Below, in pieces: positions 1-11,171 of a DNA stretch of 64,000 bases; positions within the stretch are counted from its first letter, which is position 1; every line of letters starts with the position of its first letter. The DNA comes from Acanthosepion lycidas. Lineage: Eukaryota > Mollusca > Cephalopoda > Sepiida > Sepiidae. The position numbers and the translations under genes are program-made. The notes beneath the pieces are model-generated. The model worked only from the letters and a program-made list of their open reading frames with translations, did not search any database and was not told the DNA's origin. The DNA lies in NCBI GenBank assembly GCA_963932145.1, contig OZ010595.1, positions 75,390,090 to 75,454,089 on the forward strand, given 5' to 3'.

Positions 1-357
1 AACAAGTCATTTCTTTTGGTAGCTGTAGAATGGAATGACTGAAACACTGTGCTAAGAAAAACATGCAGAATACATTCAAGACCCCCAAATCACTTTTGGA
101 ATAATGAAGTATATCTTAATGTAACCTTCAGTTCCTACCACTACTCCTTTGGCATGGTCTAGTGGAAATTAAGGAAAGTGGAGTGAGGAAACCAGAGCCC
201 AGAGCTCATTCGCAAATGCAAACAAAAAATTCCTACTATGCTATCTACAACCACATTAACAAAAAGACCAAATAAAATCCCATAATCTAAATCTAATAAA
301 CTTCATTCCATACACCAAAAATTCTAACCAAAGAAAAATACAAAAATACACCTTTGT
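1..357. other. AT-rich non-coding stretch
   Basis: No open frame, RNA gene or repeat family is recognised here. The sequence is AT-rich and of ordinary complexity. Confidence 0.5.
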
Positions 358-404
358 TTGCTCTCTGACTGCAACGGGGTTGGTGCGCGACTTCTGGGAC
401 ACCC
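358..404 (-). mobile_element. Possible DNA-transposon terminal fragment
   Basis: Read on the minus strand this begins CAGGGTGTCCCAGAAGTC and continues as GC-richer sequence unlike its surroundings. Starts of the form CAGGGTG are typical of Tc1/mariner terminal inverted repeats. No partner terminus is seen, so this is at most one end of a lost element, and the (GT)n/(TA)n tract abuts it. Confidence 0.35.
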
Positions 405-471
<67 letters not shown>

Positions 472-501
472 ATCTGAACCAATTTTAAATGTGAATTAAG
501 T

Positions 502-559
<58 letters not shown>
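405..559. repeat. Two (GT)n(TA)n compound microsatellites
   Basis: A (GT)n run passes into about 25 TA units ending near 468. A second (GT)n(TA)n run follows at about 502-559. A 26-base poly(A) run lies shortly downstream at about 709-734. The open frame from 503 is only translated TA repeat. Confidence 0.95.
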
Positions 560-839
560 AAAAGGTTTCTACATGAAGTAAGAATTATAAAGAAAAAGAT
601 ACAAAATATTAACAGCTTTTTTAAAAGAAACTCATTTTCTTTCTTCTTTAATTACAAGAAATACCAGCTTATGGAAAAATACTATGATTCATTATTTTAG
701 CATACACATCAAAAAAAAAAAAAAAAAAAAAAAATTTTACAAATTAAAAAAATAATTTTTTCATAAATAATACTTTGATATTCATGAATTCATTTTTTCA
801 TATTTTTCTCTTGATCACTTATGAGTATGCTGTATATGG

Positions 840-1195
840 TTCTACAGAAGTATGCTGAGAATACCATGAATGGAATATGTGAACAATGAGGAAATTTTAA
901 GGAAAATGGAAACAAAAATGATGCTAATACAGATAGAGAGTTTAAATTTCAAGGACATATAATTAGAAAAAAAGCCTTAGAAAATTTTACTCACATGACA
1001 TACAGAAGGTAAAAGGGTACAGAGGAAAACAACAAGTAACCTACCTAATGAGCTTGTGTAAATGGATAGAAGAACAGAAAGTAGGAAGGATAATAATAAA
1101 AAATAAAAAAAACATTGCTAAGAGCTACAGGGAATAGGAAGTTGTGGAGAGTTATGATCATCTACATCATGAAGAGTCATGGCTTCATAAAAGAC
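840..1195 (+). pseudogene. LINE-A reverse-transcriptase C-terminal fragment
   Basis: This is the degraded 3' part of a non-LTR retrotransposon polyprotein. It matches other copies in this window base by base: the block meaning 'tyrosine, two arginines, methionine, leucine...', then the block around GHI.RK, then the block meaning VTYLMSLCKWM. Stops and indels break every frame. It lacks the RT catalytic part and is a 5'-truncated insertion. Family identity rests on similarity to the copies at 9.3, 15.5, 57-58.7 and (inverted) 24.5, 28.8 and 40.7 kb. Confidence 0.75.
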
Positions 1196-1316
1196 AATGA
1201 TATTATTTATCATATAAAAAAAGAAAAACAAAAAAAAAATATCAGTGTCACCCCAAGCAAGGTAGTACAGCTACTAATAAGCAAGGGGTTACAAGGTGTG
1301 GAGGAATTAGGAACAG

Positions 1317-1317
1317 A

Positions 1318-1355
<38 letters not shown>

Positions 1356-1366
1356 TAGATAGATAT
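1317..1366. repeat. (TA)n followed by (GATA)n
   Basis: About 17 TA units followed by four AGAT units. Further short (TA)n tracts lie at about 1477-1496 and 1569-1598, bracketing the MITE between them. Confidence 0.9.
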
Positions 1367-1493
1367 TTTGGAAGTGCTATCTGATGATCCAGCGTCCTTT
1401 AAAAGGGCTCTGTTGAAATAAATTATTATAATGGAACCTTAAAGTGGTCTGTTTTTCCTTTAAAATAAATATATAAATATATATATATATATA

Positions 1494-1563
1494 TATAAGG
1501 TTGATGCAAAAATAATATCGTTTTTTGACGTTAAAAAATACATCAAAAAACGCTATTTTTGTA

Positions 1564-1569
<6 letters not shown>
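1494..1569. mobile_element. Mariner-type palindromic MITE, diverged copy
   Basis: Near-perfect hairpin of about 75 bp: one arm starts AAGGTTGATGCAAAAATAAT and the other arm is its complement ending ATTTTTGTACC. The centre carries TTTTTGACGTT. It is a mutated copy of the cleaner element at 40,234-40,312, and both sit next to TA dinucleotides, the mariner target. Its arrangement (two mariner ends joined back to back) is that of MADE1 in mammals. It has no coding capacity. Confidence 0.75.
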
Positions 1570-1599
<30 letters not shown>

Positions 1600-1601
<2 letters not shown>

Positions 1602-1770
1602 AATATAATTTTGTACATCAGGTGCAATTTTGACCTTGTCAGACCGATCATCCTTAATATCTAGGCTGGAGTAAATGGCAGTGTAATCAGCACAGATGCC
1701 AAGTTGAGATCTGTTGTCACGGAGAAGGTCATTAATAGATGGAGCCCTGGGGGACATCAGAGTTAGTACA
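1600..1770 (-). pseudogene. LINE reverse-transcriptase catalytic fragment
   Basis: On the minus strand the frame reads SINDLLRDNRSQLGICADYT, then AIYSSL. This corresponds to the RT segment INDL...YADDTTIYS seen intact in LINE-B and LINE-C of this window. The catalytic YADD has become CADY, which would abolish polymerisation. The segment just upstream reads as a shifted and shortened form of the PQGS motif, so a deletion and frameshift lie there. This is a small dead fragment. Confidence 0.7.
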
Positions 1771-3012
1771 AAAAGGATGTAGATGAATGGCCGCTCAGGA
1801 CAATTTTCATTTTGTGATTACTTAACAACTTCAGTTAATTCTACTGGGTATGAACAAGACTGATTGCCTCGAGAGAAAACAAAAAAACAGCATGCAACAT
1901 TGAACACTTTTAAAAATGCTTATTCAATGCTGTTTTAATTTATATCCGCTAGACTTCCTTCTATAATCACAATTTCTGTATATGACATGATATTTCCATT
2001 TTGCTTGACAAACAAAAAACTATTGTAAGATTTTGCAAGAAAGGCTCATCCACTTGACTCTTATGGGATTCAGTTATTGATGCTAAAAAGAGATTGGCTA
2101 CCAGACTTAGCACATGAGGGATAAATAAATGTCACTGGGGGTATGCATAATATCAACTAAACCCACAAGTAGAAAGAATAAAGTCATCAAGATCAATTTA
2201 ATTTCCTGCTAAGTTCTATTTGAAAAGACTTCAAGCAAGATGTTGGCCTATATTTTTGTCATAGAAATGGTAAACATATGCTAAGTATATAATAGAGACA
2301 AAGAAAGAAATCAGGATAGTGCAAGTCTCTTGGGAATGGCAACTTTTTTTAATTCTACATTTTTCTTTTCAATGAAGGGTTTGTGCTGATGAAGCCATAG
2401 AGATTTATACTTGATATATATATATTTTAATTCCAGCAATCAAGAAATAAAGACTACTACACACCAAATAAAAAATAAATTCTTATTTGACAAACAGTCC
2501 ATTGTTTGCACCCCACAGACCCCAAGCCTGTGGTTATCATAAGGCATACCATCTATCAAGTTAGTTTTAACCTCTGAGAGTGGCCTATTTCAATTCTAGG
2601 TAGGGTTTATACAGATAAAAATGAAAGCAGATAAATCTTAACCAATCAAAATTAATATTCTTATTTAAAAATACAAATACTGAATTTTACTGAATAACAA
2701 TTTTTTTTAAAACCTATCTAATAATACGGAAATGCTTCAATGTAAAACTGCTTCAAAATTTAAACTGAAATAAGAGCAAATAAAATTTTCAAAAATTTTT
2801 CAACTTTTAAATCTTGAAATTGTTCTCACTTTAAGTAAAATTTCAAAAAATAGTTTTGAGTTGTGATAGATACATAAAGATATATAGGATAAGTTGCTGA
2901 AAAGTTTTTGACCTAATCCACTTCCCAAAATCTGACCAAATGACTGAACAGTAATTTTTTTTTTAATTTGGTATGGTTAAAAACATACCAACACCCCTTT
3001 AGGAATATATAA

Positions 3013-3045
<33 letters not shown>

Positions 3046-4170
3046 AAGATATGAAGACCACAAGGCAACAAAATCCGAGAAAGTTCTAGAAGAATTTATC
3101 CAATAAACAAATACTGCAAGAAAATCCAATTTTGATAGAATTTATTTAGAAGCTAAAGACAGTTCCAAAAGACTCCACCAATTATGGAGGCTTGACTAAT
3201 CTTGGTTAACACTCACAGAGTAAATGGCAGAAGATTAAATTTCTGGTGCTCAATATATCTAAAATCAGACGTGGGCAAATTTTTTTTTTCTTGGACAATT
3301 GGTCGCATGAGTTATGGTACATCATTAGAGATGAACTGCACTATTAAAAAAAAAAAAAAATAAATAAAAAAAAAAAAAAGTAATTTTTCATTAAAGATAC
3401 TGCAGCCATTTTTCCCAAAAAGAACAAAAAAAAAAAAAATAAACAGGCGTATAAGCATCTGCTTTAGAAATGGAGAAAATTTGATGGTTCTGTTTATAAT
3501 TAAAAACACTGAAGTATTGGTATAATATCATTGCTGATCAGGGTGATTAGCTCACGCTGCTGCATGTGATTTTTATAAATTTATTCATTTGAAAATACAA
3601 ATATATTTGTAAAATACATTTATTCTCTTGAGAGAAAAATAATTATCAGTGACATTTCCTGTTTCTGAAGCAAAAGTTGTTTACAAGTATGATCTTCCTT
3701 AGTGAAAATTATCAATGGTTTAAAATGCTAACAATATTAATTTCAATGAAAACAATAAAAATTCAAATAGCATTGTACTTAATTATGCATATGTGAGTAA
3801 ACAAATAAGAATGAACAGAAACAAACTACATTTTAATAGATGTCATTTTCCTCATGAAACTAGGCATGTCATTCAGAAAACCAATTGGGCCACAGTTTGC
3901 TTATGAATGATTTAGATTTATAGTCTAAGCAAACTTTGTTCACCATCTTGCCATTGATGTTTTTAAATGTCTCACATTGTAATAGCAGTGATTTTGTTAA
4001 GGAAAGTGAGATACTGTATGAACCTGGATAAAAATTTACAATGGAAGACTCAGAAATTAAAGCATTTAATTTAAATTAATGTTAAAAGTCTTTGCTTCTT
4101 CAGCATTTCTCTCACAATGTTTAATCATAACCGAGATTTGTTTACATATACTTTGATTTCCATTCCCTAA
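1771..4170. other. Non-coding AT-rich tract
   Basis: Nothing coding is recognised. It holds a (TA)n(GA)n run at about 3006-3045 and poly(A) runs at about 3345-3380 and 3427-3440. The 65-codon open frame at 3312-3509 (minus) is only poly(T) translated as phenylalanine. Confidence 0.55.
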
Positions 4171-5007
4171 CAAGGGTACGATGTGTAAACTATCACCATT
4201 TTATATTTAATTTCATGCAGGCATGTTCGTTTTGTCAACTGCACAGTATAGTAGGGTCAGTTGGACAATGTCTGTGAGTAAAAGAGCACAATGACGCAAT
4301 TCACTCCGCCAAAAATTTGGAAACGACATACTGTACTGCTTGGCATTCACACTGGAAGCTCCAATACAAATGTCTCAGAGTGTTTGGGTGTCAATATGAG
4401 GATAAGGCAGAAGATTCAGAAAGAGCTGGATGAATCTAATGGTGATTATGAAAGTACAGCAACTCAGTAAACTCACTTCTGATAAAGAACTCACAAATTT
4501 GTTGGTGAGGGGCTCAGATTCAACACGGAGGCCTACATCAAATGCCTTGAGGAGGTAGTGCTGCACTGGGTCAAGAGGGTTACTGTTGGAAAACCCTATA
4601 TCTGGCAACAGAACTTTGCACAATGCCACACAAGTACGAAAACCCAGTGATGGCTGTCAGACAATTTCTGCAACCACATCACCACTTACAGCTGGCCACA
4701 TAACTCCCCACACTGCAACCCCCTTAAGTTGAGCAAGAGACCAACAAAACTCTTTAACATCAAAGATGAAATGAAGGTAATGATTATGGTAGCATTCAGC
4801 AACTTAAACAAGGAGACCATCCAAAAGAGTTGCAGGAGATTCCAAAGTCATCTAGAGGCCGTGGTTGAGGCCAATGGCAATTTTATTGAATCTTTAGGGT
4901 TTCAAGAAAGTTTTGTGTAATTTTGGTAAATATATCAGTTAAAATGAGATGTCAGTGTTATTTTCATTTTTGCATAATTTAGATGACAATTTATCCATCG
5001 CACCCTG
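4171..5007 (+). mobile_element. Internally deleted mariner-like transposon
   Basis: The left end (CAAGGGTACGATG...) and right end (...CATCGCACCCTG, then TA) are diverged inverted repeats. Between them lie two pieces of one transposase frame. From 4291 an N-terminal helix-turn-helix part reads MTQFTPPKIWKRHTVLLGIH and continues to a KELDESNGDYE motif. From about 4505 the frame jumps to the C-terminal part, with EAYIKCLEEVVL, WQQNFAQCHTS, and RRFQSHLEAVVEANGNF before a stop at 4920. Roughly the middle half of the protein is missing, including the first catalytic aspartate region. In the usual WQQD.A.CHTS motif the second catalytic aspartate is asparagine here. This is a dead deletion derivative of about 0.84 kb. 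Confidence 0.8.
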
Positions 5008-5182
5008 TATATGATTCTATCAATAAAATCCAGTCTGAAGAAGTTTTTTGAAGGATTACATTTGATTTTTTTTCATTTTACCATCCTTAGTCTGATATAT
5101 AGAATATCGTATTCTCTCCACTTGCACTCTACTTATAAAATATCAAAAAGGTCATAAAAAAAAAAAACGAAAAGTGTGTAAC

Positions 5183-5563
5183 GAACTCAACTGGAATTCA
5201 AACTCTGCTCTTCAATTTCTCAATCCAAGTCGCTAACCGTTCACGATTATGAATCCTGTGACTCTTAGGGCTGCAGTTGCAAAAGTAGTAGTGTATTCTG
5301 AGCAACATAGCCTGACACAGGTCAACCCTCTCTAGACTGGTTTGAATTATGAGTTTTCTTTCTCCTAGACCGGTTGCCACCCAAAGCTATAGAACCCAGT
5401 CTGCCTTGCTATTTACCCATAGTTGGAGGGGAGGTAGAAGTGGATTCATACCTTTCCCAAAGGTAATAGCACATAAGTGAATATAATGGATCTGACTGGA
5501 ATTCGAACTTAGGTCTCCGATCCCTTAATCCAAGCCGCAATCCATTACTCCACCATGCCTCTT
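5183..5563 (-). mobile_element. tRNA-derived SINE with a second head fragment
   Basis: Read on the minus strand the element begins GAGGCATGGTGGAGTAATGG (box A-like) and has a box B-like TTCGAATTCCAG. A body follows containing GGGAAAGGTATGAATCC and GGCAACCGGTCTAG. The same body occurs at 19.2, 39.7, 40.0, 46.4 and 61.2 kb. Beyond it, at about 5183-5250, lies a second head (GACTTGGATTGAG...GTTTGAATTCCAG), so one SINE copy sits against another. Pol III-transcribed tRNA-derived SINEs are well known in octopus and squid. This copy is too diverged to name a subfamily. Confidence 0.75.
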
Positions 5564-5734
5564 TCATCCAATATTAAACATAACAAGTAACATTCTACTT
5601 CACATTGAATAATTATAGTTTTATTATTTTTGTTATTTATCAAATTTCAGATAAAATCATATTTCTTTTACATCACCAAAAGCGTCCACAACATTTTAGC
5701 AACAAAAAGAAATTTTAAGCAGATACGCATTATA

Positions 5735-5848
5735 CAAGGGGTGGCAAAAAGTTCTTGATGCAATCCTTTCCCAAAAGTCAGATGTTTGGTTATTAAAATA
5801 GTGATTTTAGTAAAAGGGTTGGGCTGAGAACTTTTCACCACCCCCACA
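5735..5848. mobile_element. Short hairpin MITE, mariner-type ends
   Basis: Terminal inverted repeats GGGGTGGCAAAAAGTTCT and AGAACTTTTCACCACCCC flank about 75 bp of non-coding sequence. TA lies just outside the left end (5733-5734). The ends and the TA flank fit a non-autonomous Tc1/mariner element, and no related full-length copy is present in the window. Confidence 0.65.
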
Positions 5849-6061
5849 TAAAATCTTCATCTGTCCTCAACTTCTAAAGCACTCACTCACACATGACCTT
5901 TAAACTAACAAAGAAACAACACACATCTGTTGCACTTATGTACAGGGATTTTCCTCTTTCATGGTGAGGCAGCAAAACAGGTGTTTGATACATTGTTGCA
6001 ATATATAAAAAATATATAGTTATTAAGAACCAGTAATGTATCATTTGGGAATGTTTTTAAA

Positions 6062-6063
<2 letters not shown>

Positions 6064-6111
<48 letters not shown>
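6064..6111. repeat. (TA)n microsatellite
   Basis: About 24 uninterrupted TA units. Confidence 0.95.
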
Positions 6112-6113
<2 letters not shown>

Positions 6114-6172
6114 CAAACTATGGTGTACTACACTAATATAAAACGCCATGATTCAAACATTTCAATATTTAA

Positions 6173-6312
6173 CCCTTGACCACCGCTTTACCGGTGGTAG
6201 ACAAAAATGACAATGCCCAGTGAGTAAACACTTGTAGCTATTTTTATATCTCCCATGAAATATTACATACCAATTATTTGTGAATTTTGACTCAGGAGCT
6301 CAGGCAAAAGGG
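6173..6312. mobile_element. Candidate piggyBac-type MITE with TTAA flanks
   Basis: The 140-bp segment is bounded by TTAA on both sides (6169-6172 and 6313-6316). It starts CCCTTGACCACCG and, read from the other side, starts CCCTTTTGCCTGAG. TTAA target duplication plus CCC-beginning ends are the signature of piggyBac transposons. Only the first five bases of the ends match, so the call is tentative. A shorter echo (GGGGTCAAAGGGTCAAG) lies just beyond it. Confidence 0.5.
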
Positions 6313-7109
6313 TTAAAATTGTTCAAGGACACAGGGGTCAAAGGGTCAAGTATGGCAATAAATCTATAACCTCTTTATATAAATAAAAAAATAAAAACAA
6401 TTTTACATGTTTTTCAACCATCTCTCTCTTCTTTTAATGCACTTAATTCAGTGGCAAATATTAAATATGCATTATTATAAAAGTTCAAGATTGAAATTCA
6501 GCTAATAATTACAACACATGGTGGGATGTAGACATCGATACATTTTTGTGAAAAATATTAAGAGGTTTAGTTTGTGTTTTCTAGGTGTTTAGTGTTCACC
6601 TCAGTATCCACATGCACACACAACCTTCAGGCCATCATATGGCATGACAATTGTATTCAAACATGACAGACTGCCACCGCTCAATGTCCACTTATATATA
6701 TATATACACACACACACAGGCAGCATCACCATTAGCCAAATGTGGTGCTCCTAAAAAAAAAAAAAAAAAAACAAACAAACAATCCACATCAATTTTGGCC
6801 TTCAACTTAAAAAATTTTTTTTAAATAAATAAAAAGTAGAAATTTTGACTAGAGCCCTATGTAGATATATTTTCAAAGAAAAGTAGATGAAAGGCATTTC
6901 AACAAATGTTTACAAGCTTATTTCAATTGTGCAACATTTATGTCTGCCGGAAATGAAATGAATATCATATGTAGACTACCAAAATGCTGGAATCTCTCAA
7001 GCAAAGAACGACATGGAACAGATCACCATTCTGCATGAAACTTTTAAAATGGAAGAAGTAACGATGATCTATGAAAAAAACTCAATCATACTCTCCATCA
7101 CCTTACATG
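6313..7109. other. Non-coding tract
   Basis: No gene or element is recognised. A (TA)n(CA)n run lies at about 6693-6718 and a poly(A) run at about 6753-6770. Confidence 0.5.
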
Positions 7110-7265
7110 ACAGGAAGAGCAATACATAGATTCAACAGCAGTCTGGAGTGAAGAACATAATAGAGAGCTTGAAGAAGAGCAAATCTAGATGGTCTGGCCA
7201 TGTTTCTTGTTTCAGAAAAAGCAGGTGAACTATTAGAGTGACAGATTGGATACCAAGGCAGTGGG

Positions 7266-7297
<32 letters not shown>

Positions 7298-7440
7298 TGG
7301 TAAAAAGCAAGATGGTGTAATGATCTGACTCAAAACCTCAGCCCCACAAGCCCCAGTATAACCAGAGATTAGAAATAGTGAAGATCAACCAGAGACAGGT
7401 TCCTCCAAAAGTCGTGAAAAGGCCCTGAGTTTGGATTTGT
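7110..7440 (+). pseudogene. LINE C-terminal fragment interrupted by poly(A)
   Basis: One frame reads SLKKSKSRWSGHVSCFRKSR, a stop, then TIRVTDWIPRQWEKK. It resembles the segment 'RWAGHV.R..D.RWT.RVL.W.PR' that follows the RT domain in many animal endonuclease/RT LINEs. A run of about 28 A residues (7266-7294), probably expanded from lysine codons, then breaks it. The remainder (KKQDGVMI...) has no intact domain. It differs from LINE-A, B and C, and the clade is not assigned. Confidence 0.55.
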
Positions 7441-7793
7441 ATAATCACAATATTGATATTTGAACAGGTAGGGATTTTTTTTTTATTCACCTTCATTTAC
7501 ACAAAAATGAACACGCATATAAAACGGAGAAAGAGAGCTAATAGTGTATATATTTATACACACAGATGTACACATTAACATACATTTATTTTAGGATTAT
7601 ATGGGATAACAATATATAAATTTTTATATCAAGAGCAGTTTTAAAAAATGTATGACAAATTGTAAAAAGTTTCATCCGACAGGGTTTATTTATGTTGCTG
7701 TGACTAAACTCGCCCACAGATCAGAGATGCTCAGAGTTTCAAAATTTAAAAAGAATGGCACATGTGCAGTTACAGTAATGTCAACAAACCCAG
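7441..7793. other. Non-coding tract before a microsatellite
   Basis: No gene is recognised. The 95-codon frame starting at 7652 runs into the TA repeat and becomes poly(Tyr-Ile), so it is not credible as a protein. Confidence 0.5.
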
Positions 7794-7870
<77 letters not shown>

Positions 7871-7877
7871 ATATATT
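7794..7877. repeat. (CT)n(TA)n compound microsatellite
   Basis: About seven CT units pass directly into more than 30 TA units with a small interruption near 7858-7870. A hammerhead-like remnant follows within 15 bp. Confidence 0.95.
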
Positions 7878-7885
7878 TTCTCTCC

Positions 7886-7925
7886 TTCTCTGACAAAGCT
7901 TTAATGAAAGTGAAACATGTTTACA
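7886..7925 (+). ncRNA. Degenerate hammerhead-like motif
   Basis: The order is CTGACAA, then AGCTTTAATGAAAGT, then GAAACATGTT. It matches the better copy at 40,531-40,562, which has the conserved CTGATGA. Here the core guanine needed at position 8 is adenine, so self-cleavage is not expected. It marks the 3' region of an old retroelement next to the TA tract. Confidence 0.25.
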
Positions 7926-8499
7926 CACACATTACATAGTAATAACAAATTTCATTTTAAAACAGCAATACTTAGACTGGTCCTCTCAAGAAGTAAAGAA
8001 AATCACATGTCAAAAAGTCAGGGATCAGTTTGACATTGTATTTATATTGTAAACAGAATACTCCATCAAAAATAATAGAAAATTAATGTTTTTCAATTCT
8101 TACAAATTACCTGAGTAGAGAAAGTTCTTCAGGATGCTAGGCAACAAAAATTAATTGTGAAAATATTTTTCTGTAATTATTAATTAATATTCATAAAGGA
8201 TTGGGTTATTTTTTTTTTTTTTTTTTTTGACATTTACTGTACATAATCTTTTTTTATTCAAATAGTTATTTTATGTTTTTCTTTCATTCTTTTCACAACA
8301 TGTAATTTTTTTTATTTCTTTTTTGTATCATTGCTAATAATTATAGACATCATAATCTGTTGTTTGTCAATAAAAACATTTGATTTCAAAGCTTTTTCTT
8401 TATTTTTATTAATTTGTAAAAAGTAATATTAACAAATTTTTTTTTAAATTAAAAAAAAAAAAAAAAAAAAAATTTCCAAATTCTAAAAAAGTTATCATG
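7926..8499. other. Non-coding AT-rich tract
   Basis: No element is recognised. Poly(T) and poly(A) runs lie at about 8209-8229 and 8451-8471. Confidence 0.5.
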
Positions 8500-8868
8500 G
8501 TACCCTCATTTTTAAGGGGTCCACTAAGGCTCAGGGCAATTTTTGCCTGCCCCTACATGTATTACAGACACCTGATCAACCCACAATGCCCACTGTTGGT
8601 TTACACTGCAACTATGCTGAGCAGACCTTAGTTACACTTTCTGAAAGAGAGTACAGCCATTGACAGTTCTGTCTACATATTTTCACTCACAAGGCTTAGG
8701 TTGACCTGTAATATGGTTTCAAACATTTTCTAAACATGGTGTGTGCTCGAATAATCCTTCCAAATCAATAACATGAAGTCACCTCCATGATACATTGACC
8801 ATAGTGAGACTCAAATCCAGGTCTGATGGTGAGAAAGCAAATGTTCTAACCACTCAACTACATGCACA
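8500..8868 (-). mobile_element. tRNA-derived SINE with Ceph-SINE-like body
   Basis: On the minus strand the head is TAGTTGAGTGGTTAGAAC (box A-like) with box B-like GGATTTGAGTC. The body contains CCTAAGCCTTGTGAGTGAA followed by GTAGACAGAACTG. That body is shared, in the other orientation, with the element at 41,071-41,420, and so is the tail block ACTAAGGTCTGCT..GCATAGTTG. A conserved central domain of this type is described for cephalopod SINEs (Ceph-SINEs). I infer membership from similarity in outline only. Confidence 0.65.
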
Positions 8869-8959
8869 TATAAAGAAATAATATCTTACATTTCCTATGG
8901 ACACAAAAAGGAGTCATTTTTTTTTTCTTTTTTTGATGATCATCTAAAAAAAGAAAAAA

Positions 8960-8995
<36 letters not shown>

Positions 8996-9219
8996 GCTTG
9001 TCTGAATCATCTTCAAGAAGCAAGAGCAAAATCTAAAAGGTCAGCCAATCTAACAGTGATCTCAACTCACAATCTTCACACTTGCTCCATATGTGGCCTC
9101 CTTTGTAAGTCAATAGCAGGTCTTAAACGCCACTTAAGATTATCGCATAAAATTTCATAACTGAATCAATAAGCTGTCAGATCCTCATATGTCAAGACCG
9201 ACAGAGAGTCCATTAGTAT

Positions 9220-9281
<62 letters not shown>

Positions 9282-9330
9282 AGACAAAGATGTTCACAAT
9301 AAAAAGTCACTCTTCAGAAACAGTCTATCC
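8869..9330. other. Non-coding tract with two (TA)n runs
   Basis: TA runs occupy about 8965-8993 and 9222-9279. The sequence between them is not recognised. Confidence 0.6.
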
Positions 9331-9935
9331 TGCAAATTACAAAATCAAATAAGTACAATTAAAATATCTGGGAAGTGTTTTAACAGAGGATGGAAAGTGC
9401 AACACCTAAATCAAAAGAGACATTGGGATAGTCAAAGATGCTTTCCAAAAGCTAAGCAAAGTACTAAGAAACAGAAAAATCTCCTCAGAAACAAACTTAT
9501 GCAATATCAATCCTCTTACGGCAGTGAATGCTGGACAATTTCCTCACAGATGACAAAGAGACCTGAGGCAATAGAAATGTGATTCTACAAAAGGATGCTG
9601 GGGATACCACGGACTGAATATGTGAGCAACGATGAAGTTTTAGAGAAAATGGAAACAAAGAAAAAGGACAATTACACATAGCATCAGAAAGACACACTTG
9701 AAATTTCTACGGTATATAATGAGGAAAGAAGGGTTAGAAAATTTGATACTCACAGGATAGACTGAAGGCAGAGAAAAACACAATCTACTAAGCGAGCTTG
9801 AGTAAATGGATGGCAGAACAAAGTTTAACAAAAAAGACAAAATTTATTAAAAGACAGGAAGTTGTGGTGAGCCATGATTGTCAACATCCTGAAGGGTATG
9901 GCCCATAGAAGATACACCAGAAATGTCTTTTTCTG
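9331..9935 (+). pseudogene. LINE-A reverse-transcriptase C-terminal fragment
   Basis: The longest LINE-A piece in the first half of the window. Broken frames spell KYLGSVLTEDGK, then a region with YGSECWTIS, then the block around RMLGIPRTEYVSNDEVLEKM, then a decayed LGHIMRKE. It ends in the 3' sequence GTGGTGAGCCATGATTGTCAACATCCTGAAGGG. Several indels shift the frame, so it is not functional. The RT catalytic residues lie upstream and are absent. Orientation and order match the 57.2-58.7 kb mosaic. Confidence 0.8.
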
Positions 9936-10427
9936 TTAACTAACCCGATGTAGGCAATTAAATATTAAAACACATTCCTGTTGCAAATATCCCAATGTTC
10001 AACGTGATACACCCACAACCCCCCCCAAAAAAAAAACCCAGTAATGTTCCAATTTGGGTCATAAAGACTGCACTAATTGTAGTATGTACAAATCTGGTTC
10101 CAGTGTTATAGAGGGACAGAAAATGTGGCAACCACCTGCATCTTTGGCACACCCATAAATGAGTAATTCAATGTTTTGGGAAGACAGAGACCCCCACAAA
10201 AAGAATTTGAAAATCTAAATGCAGCTGAAATATTAAAGAATAATAAGTTGCATTAGAGAATTTTCATTGCCAATATATTGTATTTTAGATCTGAAATGTA
10301 AACTTGACTTGTAAACCGAAACAAAATGGTGTCATAAAACTGATTAGACCAACCCATTCCCAACAACCCATACAATGCAAATGTATATTTTATAGAGAAT
10401 TGTTTTCTTTTAACCTTTTGCATAATG
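9936..10427. other. Non-coding tract
   Basis: No recognised feature. It contains a C-run followed by an A-run at about 10,019-10,036. Confidence 0.5.
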
Positions 10428-10641
10428 GAGGTGAAAAAATATCACCATAGAATTCTCTCCCTTCACACATTGTAGATATATTCTACCACATTGAGATGGT
10501 TGCTATAAACAAACACTTGTCAACTCTTATTTCCTGAAATAAGAGTTGACAAGTGTTTATTTATAGCAACCATATCAAGGCGACAGAATGTGCCTACAGC
10601 ATGCAAGGGGAGAGAATTCTATGGCAACAATTTTTGCCTCA
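10428..10641. mobile_element. Long near-perfect palindrome (hairpin MITE)
   Basis: A symmetric palindrome of about 214 bp centred between 10,534 and 10,535. The outer arms pair CCATAGAATTCTCTCCC with GGGAGAGAATTCTATGG. The inner arms pair AACTCTTATTTC with GAAATAAGAGTT, with a two-base loop. The middle part of the arms is diverged. A single-stranded copy would fold into one hairpin. It is most likely a fold-back MITE. No flanking duplication is clear, so the superfamily is not assigned. Confidence 0.75.
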
Positions 10642-11171
10642 GAAAACCAGTGCTAGAGATGACCATTTGATGAAGCACATTGCTATATGACCCCCAACAT
10701 ATTTTTGGCAAAAGACACAGGCTGATCTGCTTCAAAATGGTACAAATGCCAATTCTATAACAGTTCATGCCATCTGAGATTTGAGTTTGGTCAAACTAGC
10801 TTGTAAACCCCAGCTAACTGTAGTTATGAAATCCAAGCATTTACAAAGCAACATGAAGCCTGAACAGCTGAAAACTGGAGCAAAGTCAGGTTTTCAGATA
10901 AATCTACTCTGCAATAGTTTGTTATGCATAAAAAAAGATTAGAATCACGATTCCCAAATGATGTGGTGCACCTCATAGGTGCAGCAGAAGAGGATAGCAA
11001 GTGAAACAGAATGATTGAAAGAATCGAAGATTTAGAAACAGTTTCAAAAAAATTCATATGCCAAAAATATGATTTCAAAATTTAAAATATTATAGATTAC
11101 TTGTAATTGTATGCATGAGTCCCAGTATAAATAGTTATAATTATTAAATGATTTTATCATTGTGATATTTT
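10642..11171. other. Non-coding tract
   Basis: No recognised feature. The 84-codon frame on the minus strand (10,824-11,078) shows no known motif. Confidence 0.5.

Noticed and set aside
503..700. Open frame rich in Tyr-Ile
   Set aside because: It is (TA)n read as TAT ATA codons. The same applies to the frames at 1115-1354, 7652-7939, 41,450-41,826 and 41,902-42,159.
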